Shown here one piece after another: positions 9,062 to 17,094 of a DNA stretch of 56,722 nucleotides. Source of the DNA: Bradyrhizobium jicamae (GTDB lineage: Bacteria; Pseudomonadota; Alphaproteobacteria; Rhizobiales; Xanthobacteraceae). Position 1 is the stretch's first letter; every line of letters begins with the position of its first letter. The stretch lies in the NCBI RefSeq assembly GCF_001440395.1, contig NZ_LLXZ01000194.1:71735-128456 (forward strand), in the 5' to 3' direction. Under the pieces are notes generated by a model. That model was given only the letters and a program-made list of their open reading frames with translations. It made no database searches and had not been told where the DNA came from. The position numbers were made by a program, and so were the translations under genes.

Positions 9062-10093
9062 TTGCGGATAGCGCTCTTGCTCGTTTTTTCGACGACCGCT
9101 ACCGACGGCTCGGATGAGCGCTGCGTGTCGTTGCTTGATGAACTATGTGAGTCCAGGTTCGTAAAGATCAGCCGGTCTCCGGACGTCGATCATTTCCGGA
9201 ACATCGAGGGACTGGGCGACGCCAGCAGCATTCCGCTCGACACCAGGGGCTTCGCCGCCTCGTTCGCCTCCTTGAGGCTGAAATCCTGCTCGGTCTATCT
9301 GCAGCAGACGTTCCCGCGAATTCTGCAGATGCGGTATTCCACGACCGGCGCGATCATCGGCTTCACGATGGACGATGCGGCTTCGCTGATTGTCAACGGC
9401 GTCGAAGGCCGCGCGCCCACCCTGCTTCTCGTCAAGGGCACCGCGACGTGCGAGATCGTGGAGCCGCAGGCCAATCTGGTGGCGCTTCTGAATTTCGATT
9501 CCATCGACGATCGCGGCTGGCCGGGCGAAGCCGATAGCGCTCAATTGATATCGACGTTGCCGGACAGGTGCGAGGCGCTGCGGGTGACGGTTCGCGATGT
9601 CCTGACGCTCGCTTCGCATTCGCCCGATACCTTCGCACAGCCGAGCGTGATCGAAAGTGTCGAAGAATCGGTCCTGCAGGCGGTCGATCTGGCGATGGCT
9701 GCCGCATCGCCTGCGCTCGAAGGCAAGCGGTTGAGCCTGAGCCATTACCTGGCGCTGGTCCGGAAGTTCGACGAGTTGGTGGCCAATAGCACCGGCAAGA
9801 CGTTGTACAGCGCCGACGTGGCGCGACAACTCGGGGTGTCGGTACGGACGCTGCATAATGCCGTGGTTGCCATTCGCGGCATGAGCATGCATCGCTACAT
9901 GCGGCTGCGGCGACTGTGGAATGTGCGACAACAACTGGTGCACGGAGCTCCGCCGCAGTCGATCAAGGCGGTCGCGCTTACGAATGGCTTCTGGCACATG
10001 GGCGAGTTCACCTCGCTCTACCGCGACTTGTTTGGCGAAACGCCGCAGCAGACATTGTTGGCGGCACGCAAGCAAACCAATCACTCTTCATGA
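9062..10093 (+). CDS. AraC-family transcriptional regulator
   Basis: About 343 residues with a C-terminal AraC/XylS double helix-turn-helix (roughly 240-335): the first helix-turn-helix is in Y-S-A-D-V-A-R-Q-L-G-V-S-V-R-T-L, the second near I-K-A-V-A-L-T-N-G-F-W-H-M-G-E-F, ending with the family-typical F-G-E-T-P-Q-Q-T-L. The N-terminal 200 residues resemble the AraC-binding-like effector domain. The start is uncertain: TTG at 9062 is the first usable codon and no strong ribosome site precedes it; TTG 9077 or GTG 9125 are alternatives. It is the only non-MCP gene in the chemoreceptor array, so control of one or more MCP genes is a reasonable but untested inference. Confidence 0.85.
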   Translation: MRIALLLVFSTTATDGSDERCVSLLDELCESRFVKISRSPDVDHFRNIEGLGDASSIPLDTRGFAASFASLRLKSCSVYLQQTFPRILQMRYSTTGAIIGFTMDDAASLIVNGVEGRAPTLLLVKGTATCEIVEPQANLVALLNFDSIDDRGWPGEADSAQLISTLPDRCEALRVTVRDVLTLASHSPDTFAQPSVIESVEESVLQAVDLAMAAASPALEGKRLSLSHYLALVRKFDELVANSTGKTLYSADVARQLGVSVRTLHNAVVAIRGMSMHRYMRLRRLWNVRQQLVHGAPPQSIKAVALTNGFWHMGEFTSLYRDLFGETPQQTLLAARKQTNHSS

Positions 10094-10143
10094 TGACGAC
10101 GGTGATTCCGTAAGACTACCGTCATCCGCGGTCCGTTAGACAC

Positions 10144-10153
10144 TGGTTAACCA
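10144..10153. promoter_or_regulatory. TGGTTAACCA palindrome upstream of MCP-5
   Basis: A perfect ten-base palindrome lies 176 bases before the MCP-5 ATG. Its halves resemble the TTAACC core of CtrA sites, which control motility genes in many alphaproteobacteria. A single short palindrome is weak evidence. A small CGGTCG-TAA-CGACCG hairpin at 10213-10227 lies nearer the gene. Confidence 0.25.
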
Positions 10154-10329
10154 CTGCATGGGACCGTGGCATCATGGGTGCCGCTCTGTGGTCATCTGCC
10201 ACAGGAGCCCTTCGGTCGTAACGACCGGCTCGTCCAATTTTGGCCCGGCGCTTCTTCAACCGTGATCCCGCCGTGCGGGAAACGGGCGGTCGTGTTGCGA
10301 GTTCCCCCGACTTTGAAGGACGCAAGGCC

Positions 10330-12072
10330 ATGTCCCGACTCATCCTCAACCTGTCGATCGGCGCCAAGCTCGGCATCGCTTCAGCCATCGGCGTGCTGCT
10401 CGTCGCCACGATGGTGATTGTCCAGATCCGCGCCAACGCCGCGATGCGCGACCTGGACGCCCGCATGGCGGGGCAGCAGACGATCGCGCGCGACGCGATA
10501 GATGCAAGGGGTTCGATCCGGGGCATGCAGATTGGTGTGCGCGATCTTCGCCTCGCCAACACGGCGGCAGACTTGCAGAAGGCCAATGAATATCTCGCCG
10601 TCCGCCTCCAGTCGGTCAACAAATTCGCCGACGAAATGCACAGACTGTCGAAATTCGCCGAGAACAAAGCCCGCATCGAGAAGCTCAAGGTGCGGGCCGA
10701 GGATTACTCGAAGGGCGCGCAGCAGATCGTGGCCGTTCGCAGCGAAGCGATTGCTGCGGCAGGCGGTGGTGCCGAGGCGGCCGCGAAAGTTGCGAAGCTG
10801 AACGAAGAGGCGATCCGCATCGCCCGGGAAGTTACATTGCCGATCGCGGCCGAGCTCGAGCCGCTTGCCAGCCAGATCGCCGATTTCGCCAAGCACAGGC
10901 TGGACGAGCAGGCCGCGCAGGCCGAGCGGGAAATGGCAACGGCGGAATGGGAAGCCCTGGCCCTGGGCATCGGCACGATCCTGCTGCTGATTGCAACCAG
11001 CATATTCTCCTTCTTCACCATTGCCCGGCCGATGCGCGCCTTGAGCGCGTCGATGGAAGAGCTTGCCGGCGGCAATTTTGCGGTGGTGCTGCCGGGCCTT
11101 GGCCGCAAGGACGAGCTCGGCGCGGTCGCTGGCGCCGTCGAGAAATTCAAGGTCGTCTCGGAGCAGAAGGCCCGTGACGAAGCAGAAGCCAAGATGAAGC
11201 AGGACCAGATCGCAGCGCAACAGCGCAAGGCCGAGATGGTCAGGCTCGCGGATTCCTTCGAAGCAGCCGTCGGCGAGATCGTCGAAACCGTCTCGTCGGC
11301 GTCGACCGAGCTGGAAGCTTCGGCTAAGACGCTAACCGCGACGGCCGAGCGCGCTCAGGAAGTGACGACGACGGTAGCAGCGGCTTCGGAAGAGGCTTCT
11401 ACCAATGTCCAGTCGGTTGCTTCAGCGACGGAAGAGCTGTCGTCTTCCGTCAACGAGATCAGTCGTCAGGTGCAAGAATCGGCGCGGATGGCCGGCGAGG
11501 CCGTCGACCAGGCCCGCGTCACCAACGACCGCGTCAGCGAATTGTCGAAAGCGGCAGCCCGCATCGGCGACGTCGTCGAACTCATCAACACCATCGCAGG
11601 GCAAACCAACCTCCTGGCGCTCAACGCCACCATCGAGGCGGCGCGGGCCGGCGAGGCCGGCCGCGGCTTTGCGGTCGTGGCGTCGGAAGTGAAGGCGCTC
11701 GCCGAGCAGACCGCGAAAGCGACCGGCGAGATCGGCCAGCAGATCACTGGCATCCAGGGCGCCACCCAGGAGTCGGTCGGCGCGATCAGGGAGATCAGCG
11801 GCACAATCGAGAGGCTGGCGGAGATCGCCTCGGCCATCGCTGCCGCGGTGGAAGAGCAGGGCGCCGCCACCCAGGAAATCTCCCGCAACGTGCAACAGGC
11901 GGCCGAAGGCACCCAGCAGGTCTCCGCCAACATCACCGACGTGCAGCGCGGCGCCGGCGAGACGGGTTCTGCTTCCGCGCAAGTGCTCTCGGCGGCGCAG
12001 TCGCTTTCTGCGGACAGCAATCGCCTCAAGCTGGAGGTCGGCAAATTCCTGAATACGGTGCGGGCGGCCTGA
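10330..12072 (+). CDS. methyl-accepting chemotaxis protein (MCP-5), four-helix-bundle-type sensor
   Basis: A 580-residue chemoreceptor from the ATG at 10330, preceded by a GAAGGA-like ribosome site; the frame runs 30 codons further upstream, but that extension would put an implausible tail before the first membrane segment (about 14-32). The periplasmic domain of about 180 residues is helical and alanine-rich (4HB type). The second membrane segment is near 214-236, followed by HAMP and a signalling domain almost identical to that of MCP-3. The tail is N-T-V-R-A-A. It follows the AraC-family gene by 236 bases on the same strand. The ligand is unknown. Confidence 0.94.
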   Translation: MSRLILNLSIGAKLGIASAIGVLLVATMVIVQIRANAAMRDLDARMAGQQTIARDAIDARGSIRGMQIGVRDLRLANTAADLQKANEYLAVRLQSVNKFADEMHRLSKFAENKARIEKLKVRAEDYSKGAQQIVAVRSEAIAAAGGGAEAAAKVAKLNEEAIRIAREVTLPIAAELEPLASQIADFAKHRLDEQAAQAEREMATAEWEALALGIGTILLLIATSIFSFFTIARPMRALSASMEELAGGNFAVVLPGLGRKDELGAVAGAVEKFKVVSEQKARDEAEAKMKQDQIAAQQRKAEMVRLADSFEAAVGEIVETVSSASTELEASAKTLTATAERAQEVTTTVAAASEEASTNVQSVASATEELSSSVNEISRQVQESARMAGEAVDQARVTNDRVSELSKAAARIGDVVELINTIAGQTNLLALNATIEAARAGEAGRGFAVVASEVKALAEQTAKATGEIGQQITGIQGATQESVGAIREISGTIERLAEIASAIAAAVEEQGAATQEISRNVQQAAEGTQQVSANITDVQRGAGETGSASAQVLSAAQSLSADSNRLKLEVGKFLNTVRAA

Positions 12073-12106
12073 CGGGGCCGGTTTCCAGGAGAAGGTAGAA
12101 GAAGCA

Positions 12107-12212
12107 GAACTCTCTCCCTATGAGGGGTTCTCTCCGCGGAGACAGACCCCTCATCCGTCTCGCTGCCGCTACGCGTCAGCGATCCACCTTCTCCCACAAG
12201 GGGAGAAGGAAG
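12107..12212. repeat. palindromic intergenic repeat, family E, full copy
   Basis: Between MCP-5 and the convergent thiolase-like gene lies a compound palindromic element: a CTCTCCCTATGAGGGG-type arm and its complement, a central block that includes CGCTGCCGCTACGCG, and a terminal hairpin CTTCTCCC-ACAA-GGGGAGAAG (12188-12207). A shortened relative of the terminal hairpin recurs after alkB (56462-56480). It probably serves as a bidirectional 3' hairpin for the two convergent genes. Confidence 0.6.
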
Positions 12213-12222
12213 AAAGCGACCG

Positions 12223-13743
12223 CTACCCCACGCGCCACTCCAGCACGCCGTCGTCGGCCGCGACGATGTCGCCCGCCGTCCCTACCGGCGTCCGCTCCAT
12301 GTTCAGCAAATGCTTGAGCGTCTTCTCGTCATTGGCCGGGATGCGAGCCAGTGCCCGTGCATCGCCCTCCGTGCGCAGCATCACCACGCCATGCTCGACG
12401 TCGCCCTTGCCCTTGTAGATCACGGTGAAGGCTTCGACCTTGCCCTTGCTCTTGCCGGTAGCCTCGGTGACGAAATCAGGCACCCTGCGGCGGTTACGGT
12501 CGGCCTCGGCCTGCACGCTGGTGTCCTGCTTCAGCGCCGCCTTCGGCGCCTCGCGCGACAGCACCAGGCCGTGATGCTTGGTAACAAAGCCGCCCTGGCC
12601 GTAGAGCAGGCCGAGCTTGCCGCCCTTGCGCAGGCTCCGCACCATCGCCACCGCCGCATGCGTCATATAGGTGTTGAGCGGCGCGCCGAAGAAGGTGAGG
12701 CCGCCGGTCACCGTCGGCTGCACGTCGGGACCTAAGCCCAGCGTCCGCCGCGCCATCTTGGGCACGCAGGGGAAGCAGCTATAGAGTTCGATCGCGCTGA
12801 ACTTCTTGCCGTCACCCTCGACGAGGTCCATCACCGCCTTCAACACGGCGTTCTGCGGATGGCTTTCATAGAACTGATCCCGGATAAGATAATCGCGGGG
12901 CTCTTCCGCGGAAGCGCCGCCGAGCGGATAGATCAAGCGATCCTCTGATACTCCGGCCGCGCGTGCCTTGGCGAGCGACGTCAGCAGCACCGCGCCGCCC
13001 ATGTTCACGGTCGGATTGGCCACCATCAGCTTGGTGTAGGGCCAGGCGATCAGCCGGTTCTCCGGCGAAGGCGTCGTGATCTCGTCCGGCGTAAAGCGCT
13101 TCTTCAGCCAGGAGTTTTCATTCCCGGATGCGACGCGCGCGTAGGTCGACCATAGTTCGCCGGATTCGGCGAGCGCCTCGCGCGGCGTCTGGCCCCAATG
13201 CGCCGAGGTGGCGGATTCATAGAGCGGATAGACGGTGATCGGTCTGAATACGCCGAGCTTTACCGCCATTGGTTTCTGGAACGCCGCGCCGCGCTTCGGC
13301 TCCTCGACGTCATGGGCGAATGGCGTCCACGGCAGCGAGATGCCACCGCGCTCCGCCTTGGTCGCGGTCGATTGCGCTTCCGCGCCGCAGACCGCGGCCA
13401 CGCTGCACTCGCCGCGCGCGATGCGCTGTGCCGCTTCGTGAATGTAGCGGATCGGGCTCTCGCCGCCGACCGGCCCGTAATAGCAATGCGCCGGATTGGC
13501 GCCGAGCCGCGCCGCGAGCTGCTTCTCCGGATCGCGGTAGCGCCAGCTCAGGAAGTTGACGACGTCGAGCGAGCCGAGATCGCCGAGCAGCTTTGCGCCA
13601 CTGTCGGCTTCCGCGCGCCGCACCGCCTGTTCGAGCAGCGCCATCGGCTCAAGGCCGGCAGCGATGTCCTTGGGCCGGTCGACGATTTCGCCGACGCCGA
13701 CGATGACGGGAATGCGGTCTTCGGGAAGGGGAGAGTTTGGCAT
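12223..13743 (-). CDS. thiolase-like acetyl-CoA acetyltransferase family protein lacking the usual nucleophilic cysteine
   Basis: A 506-residue thiolase-fold protein of the kind usually annotated acetyl-CoA acetyltransferase, with a C-terminal OB-like extension (about 415-506). The start region reads I-P-V-I-V-G-V-G-E, typical of the SCP2-thiolase branch. At the place where thiolases carry the acyl-accepting Cys (around residue 95) the sequence is G-P-V-G-G-E-S-P, with no Cys, so condensation or thiolysis by the standard mechanism is doubtful. A C-terminal histidine-containing region is present (G-G-F-V-T-K-H-H-G). It ends in a gap shared with the convergent MCP-5. A role in acyl-CoA metabolism is inferred from family and neighbourhood. 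Confidence 0.85.
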   Translation of the reverse strand: MPNSPLPEDRIPVIVGVGEIVDRPKDIAAGLEPMALLEQAVRRAEADSGAKLLGDLGSLDVVNFLSWRYRDPEKQLAARLGANPAHCYYGPVGGESPIRYIHEAAQRIARGECSVAAVCGAEAQSTATKAERGGISLPWTPFAHDVEEPKRGAAFQKPMAVKLGVFRPITVYPLYESATSAHWGQTPREALAESGELWSTYARVASGNENSWLKKRFTPDEITTPSPENRLIAWPYTKLMVANPTVNMGGAVLLTSLAKARAAGVSEDRLIYPLGGASAEEPRDYLIRDQFYESHPQNAVLKAVMDLVEGDGKKFSAIELYSCFPCVPKMARRTLGLGPDVQPTVTGGLTFFGAPLNTYMTHAAVAMVRSLRKGGKLGLLYGQGGFVTKHHGLVLSREAPKAALKQDTSVQAEADRNRRRVPDFVTEATGKSKGKVEAFTVIYKGKGDVEHGVVMLRTEGDARALARIPANDEKTLKHLLNMERTPVGTAGDIVAADDGVLEWRVG

Positions 13744-13790
13744 TTTTTCTTGCTTTGCTTTCTGTGAGTCAATTCTCAGTTCGTTGTTCC

Positions 13791-13873
13791 GTCATTGCGA
13801 GCGAAGCGAAGCAATCCATGGCGCAGCAAAGAAAGTATGGATTGCTTCGTCGCTTGCGCTCCTCGCAATGACG
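13791..13873. repeat. palindromic intergenic repeat, family B, copy 1
   Basis: Long inverted repeat whose arms read GTCATTGCGAGCGAAGCGAA... and its complement ending ...CTCGCAATGAC, with AAGCAATCCAT and ATGGATTGCTTC as the inner arms. It can fold into one hairpin of about 80 bases. It lies between the nitronate monooxygenase stop and the thiolase-like gene start, both on the minus strand. Other copies: 16907, 34865, 46126. Confidence 0.85.
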
Positions 13874-13886
13874 CGGAGAGGCGCCG

Positions 13887-15020
13887 TCATTCCTCCATCA
13901 ACGCATTCATATGCTCCACCGCATCGGCAAAATCTTCCTTGAACTCCTGCACCACCGCGCCGGCCGATTTCACGCTGTCGATCAGGCCGACGCCCTGGCC
14001 GACGAAGTAGCTGACGAGATCGCGCGCCTGCGTATTGCCGGCAGCGGCGGCACGGTCGATCGAGTTGAAGGCGTCGCGACTGATGATGCTTTGCAGCGGC
14101 ATCGGCAGCGCGCCGGGACTGTCCGGCCCGCGATCCCACGCATCCGTCCATACCGAACGCAATTGCCGCGCCGGCTTGCCGGTGCGGCCCTTGGAGCGCA
14201 CCGCGTCGCGCGAGGAGGCCGCGATCATTTTTTCGCGGAAGATTTCGGTGGTCTCGGATTCCACCGTCGCCAGCCACACCGATCCGGTCCAGGCGCCGGC
14301 CGCGCCCATCGCCATGCAGGCTGCCATCTGCCGTCCCGTCATGATGCCACCCGCGGCCAGCACCGGCACGTCGCGCACCGGCCTGATCGCCTTGATCACT
14401 TCGGGCACCAGCACCATGGTCGACACTTCGCCGCAATGGCCGCCGGCCTCGGTGCCCTGCGCCACCAGAATATCGACGCCGGCGGCGACTTGCCGCAGCG
14501 CGTGTTCCTTCGAGCCGACGAGGGCCGCAACCGGCACGCCGTGCTTGCGACCCATGTCGATCATCTGCTTCGGCGGCACGCCGAGCGCGTTCGCGATCAG
14601 CTTGATCGGGTGACGGAACGAAACATCGAGTACCTCGAGCGCGCGCTGCGCGTCGAACGGCTGCGGCTGGTTGTCGGCGACGTTGGTGGTCGTTAGCTCG
14701 ATGCCGTATTTCTTCAGCAGGTTGCGGGTGAAGTCGCGATGCTGCGGCGAGATCCGCGCTTCCAGGCTCTTCCAGGTGACGTCCTTTTCGCCCGCGGTCG
14801 AAATGTTCTCGGGGATCAGCACGTCGAGCCCGTAGGGCTTGCCGTCGGTGTGATCATCAATCCATTTCAATTCCTGCTCGATGGTTTCAGGCGAGTGCGC
14901 CGTCGCGCCCAGCACGCCAAAGCCGCCGGCGCGGCTGACAGCGGCGACGACGTCGCGGCAATGGCTGAAGGCGAGCAGTGGAAACTCAATTCCCAGCATG
15001 TCGCAGATCGGCGATTTCAT
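13887..15020 (-). CDS. nitronate monooxygenase / 2-nitropropane dioxygenase family flavoprotein
   Basis: A 377-residue TIM-barrel FMN enzyme that oxidises alkyl nitronates to carbonyl compounds and nitrite; the real substrate may differ. Supporting motifs are the N-terminal P-I-C-D-M-L-G-I-E-F-P-L, A-A-V-S-R-A-G-G-F-G-V-L-G, the histidine-containing Q-G-T-E-A-G-G-H-C-G-E, and V-L-A-A-G-G-I-M-T-G-R-Q, which binds the FMN phosphate. The ATG at 15020 is chosen because GGGAGGA stands at good spacing before it; 40 further upstream codons in frame lack family similarity. A divergent Baeyer-Villiger monooxygenase gene follows after 222 bases, so the two may share a control region. Confidence 0.9.
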   Translation of the reverse strand: MKSPICDMLGIEFPLLAFSHCRDVVAAVSRAGGFGVLGATAHSPETIEQELKWIDDHTDGKPYGLDVLIPENISTAGEKDVTWKSLEARISPQHRDFTRNLLKKYGIELTTTNVADNQPQPFDAQRALEVLDVSFRHPIKLIANALGVPPKQMIDMGRKHGVPVAALVGSKEHALRQVAAGVDILVAQGTEAGGHCGEVSTMVLVPEVIKAIRPVRDVPVLAAGGIMTGRQMAACMAMGAAGAWTGSVWLATVESETTEIFREKMIAASSRDAVRSKGRTGKPARQLRSVWTDAWDRGPDSPGALPMPLQSIISRDAFNSIDRAAAAGNTQARDLVSYFVGQGVGLIDSVKSAGAVVQEFKEDFADAVEHMNALMEE

Positions 15021-15242
15021 GGCTTGTCCTCCCGGCGGCAGCATTCCAGATTGCTGCTCAGCTTTCTGCGCGACGCTAGCCCATTGGAGGCTTGCATGCC
15101 AAGCGGCCTTGCTCCTCGCCATGAGGAGCAAACATTCCACCGCGCAAAATATGCAATGCCATGCCGCCGATTTGCGTCTTGCGCTTTGACGCTATCGAGA
15201 GAATGCTAACGGGCAAACAAGATAATCTTTCAGGGAGTTTTC

Positions 15243-16901
15243 ATGTCCGCTACGTCTTCCGTTACCGCCAAATCGCCCGAGAGCTACGACGTTGTCGTGG
15301 TCGGTGCGGGCTTTGCCGGCATGTACATGCTGCACCGGTTGCGCGGGCAGGGGATGACGGCGCGGGTCTACGAGCAGGGTTCGGGCGTCGGCGGCACCTG
15401 GTACTGGAACCGCTATCCCGGCGCGCGCTGCGACGTCGAGAGCATGCAGTATTCCTATTCGTTTTCGGAAGAGCTGCAGCAGGAATGGGACTGGAGCGAG
15501 CGCTACGCGCCGCAGCCGGAGATTCTGAAATACGCCAACCACGTCGCCGACCGCTTCGATCTGCGAAGGGACATCCAGTTCAATACCCGCGTCGAGCGCG
15601 CCGCGTTCGACGAGGCCAACAATCTCTGGTCGGTCTCGACCTCCGACGGCAGGACGGTGACGGCAAAATTCGTCGTGCTCGCCACCGGCTGCCTGTCGAA
15701 CGCGCGCATGCCCGAGATCAAGGGCCTGGATCGGTTCAAGGGCAAGGTCTATCACACCGGCCACTGGCCGCATGAGGAAGTCGATTTCACCGGCCAGCGC
15801 GTCGGCGTCATCGGCACCGGTTCGTCGGGCATTCAGTCGGTGCCGGTCATCGCCGAGCAGGCGAGCCAGCTCACGGTGTTCCAGCGTACCGCGAACTTTT
15901 CCATTCCCGCCCGCAACGCGCCGTTGACGCAGGAAGAGCGACAAAAATTCCGCGACAACTATCCCGAGATCAGGCGCTTTGCGCGCGAAGTCGCGAAGAA
16001 CGGCATCTATACCGAGATGCCCGACCGCGGCGCGCTCGACGACGGCGGCAACGAGCGCCGCGCGAAGTACGAGGCGCGCTGGAATCGCGGCGGGCTCACC
16101 TTCATGTCGGTCTACAACAACCTCGCGCTGGACAAGGCCGCCAACGATACCGCCGCCGATTTCGTTCGCGGCAAGATCGCGGAGATCGTCAAGGACCGAG
16201 AGACCGCAAAGTTGCTGCAGCCGAACAACCATCCGATCGGCTCCAAACGCATCTGCATCGACACGAATTACTTCGCGACCTTCAACCGCCCGAACGTGAC
16301 GCTGGTCGATATCAAATCGAATCCGATCGAGGAGATCACCGAAAACGCGGTGCGCGTCGCGGGCAGGGATTACGAGGTCGATGCGCTCGTGCTCGCGACG
16401 GGTTTCGACGCCATGACCGGCTCGGTGGCGAAGATCGACATCAGGGGCCGCGGCGGGCAGACGCTCAATCAAAAATGGGCCGCGGGCCCACGCACCTATC
16501 TCGGCCTGATGAGTTCAGGCTTTCCCAATCTCTTCGTCGTCACCGGCCCCGGCAGCCCGTCGGTGCTGTCGAACATGATCGTCTCGATCGAGCAGCATGT
16601 CGACTGGATCACCGACTGCATGGCGTATTTGCGCGACCGCGGCCTCGATACCATCGAAGCAAGGGTCGATGCGGAGGACAAATGGGTGACCCACGTCAAC
16701 GAGGTCGCTGCCACCACGCTCTATCCGCAGGCCAATTCCTGGTACATGGGCGCCAACGTTCCCGGCAAGCCGCGCATCTTCATGCCCTATATCGGCGGCG
16801 TCGGCCCCTACCGGCAGATCTGCAACGATGTTGCGGCAAAGGGGTATGAGGGCTTTGTGATGGAGCGAGCGGAGCAGCCGCGCGAGATGGCTGCCTTATA
16901 G
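15243..16901 (+). CDS. flavin-binding Baeyer-Villiger monooxygenase (cyclohexanone monooxygenase type)
   Basis: A 552-residue FAD/NADPH class B monooxygenase that inserts oxygen next to a ketone to give an ester or lactone. The FAD-binding Rossmann motif G-A-G-F-A-G is near residue 20; the NADPH-binding G-T-G-S-S-G near 190; between them the Baeyer-Villiger fingerprint F-x-G-x-x-x-H-T-x-x-W-P is present as F-K-G-K-V-Y-H-T-G-H-W-P (about 163-174). G-G-T-W-Y-W-N-R-Y-P-G follows the first motif, as in cyclohexanone and steroid monooxygenases. Length is normal for the family. Substrate is unknown; the alpha/beta hydrolase downstream could in principle open a lactone product, but it is not in the same transcription unit. 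Confidence 0.92.
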   Translation: MSATSSVTAKSPESYDVVVVGAGFAGMYMLHRLRGQGMTARVYEQGSGVGGTWYWNRYPGARCDVESMQYSYSFSEELQQEWDWSERYAPQPEILKYANHVADRFDLRRDIQFNTRVERAAFDEANNLWSVSTSDGRTVTAKFVVLATGCLSNARMPEIKGLDRFKGKVYHTGHWPHEEVDFTGQRVGVIGTGSSGIQSVPVIAEQASQLTVFQRTANFSIPARNAPLTQEERQKFRDNYPEIRRFAREVAKNGIYTEMPDRGALDDGGNERRAKYEARWNRGGLTFMSVYNNLALDKAANDTAADFVRGKIAEIVKDRETAKLLQPNNHPIGSKRICIDTNYFATFNRPNVTLVDIKSNPIEEITENAVRVAGRDYEVDALVLATGFDAMTGSVAKIDIRGRGGQTLNQKWAAGPRTYLGLMSSGFPNLFVVTGPGSPSVLSNMIVSIEQHVDWITDCMAYLRDRGLDTIEARVDAEDKWVTHVNEVAATTLYPQANSWYMGANVPGKPRIFMPYIGGVGPYRQICNDVAAKGYEGFVMERAEQPREMAAL

Positions 16902-16906
16902 CCACC

Positions 16907-16984
16907 GTCATTGCGAGGAGCGAAAGCGACGAAGCAATCCATCTATGGGTCGATATGGATTGCTTCGCTTCGCTCGCAATGACG
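16907..16984. repeat. palindromic intergenic repeat, family B, copy 2
   Basis: Same design as copy 1: arms beginning GTCATTGCGAGGAG and ending CTCGCAATGAC, inner arms AAGCAATCCAT and ATGGATTGCTTC. It starts just after the monooxygenase stop and is followed 15 bases later by a family A element, forming a compound site in a convergent gap. Confidence 0.85.
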
Positions 16985-16999
16985 GCAAACTCGGAGTTT

Positions 17000-17090
17000 G
17001 TAGGGTGAGCAAAGCGCAGCGTGCCCACCATTCGTTTAAACGATCGGGGCAGGTGGTGGGCACGGCGCAAGTGCGCCTTTGCCCACCCTA
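17000..17090. repeat. palindromic intergenic repeat, family A, copy 1
   Basis: Arms GTAGGGTGAGCAAAGC... and ...CCTTTGCCCACCCTA are complementary, and inner arms GTGCCCACCAT and GGTGGGCAC extend the stem. It lies between convergent genes, next to a family B copy. Eight family A copies are visible in the window. Confidence 0.85.
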
Positions 17091-17094
17091 TGGA

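Noticed and set aside
899..12072. MCP array as an assembly duplication artefact
   Set aside because: Sensor domains, lengths, terminators and intergenic regions all differ between the five genes, so they are true paralogues.
15192..16472. A 426-codon minus-strand frame opposite the Baeyer-Villiger monooxygenase
   Set aside because: The + strand gene has all family fingerprints; the mirror frame has none.
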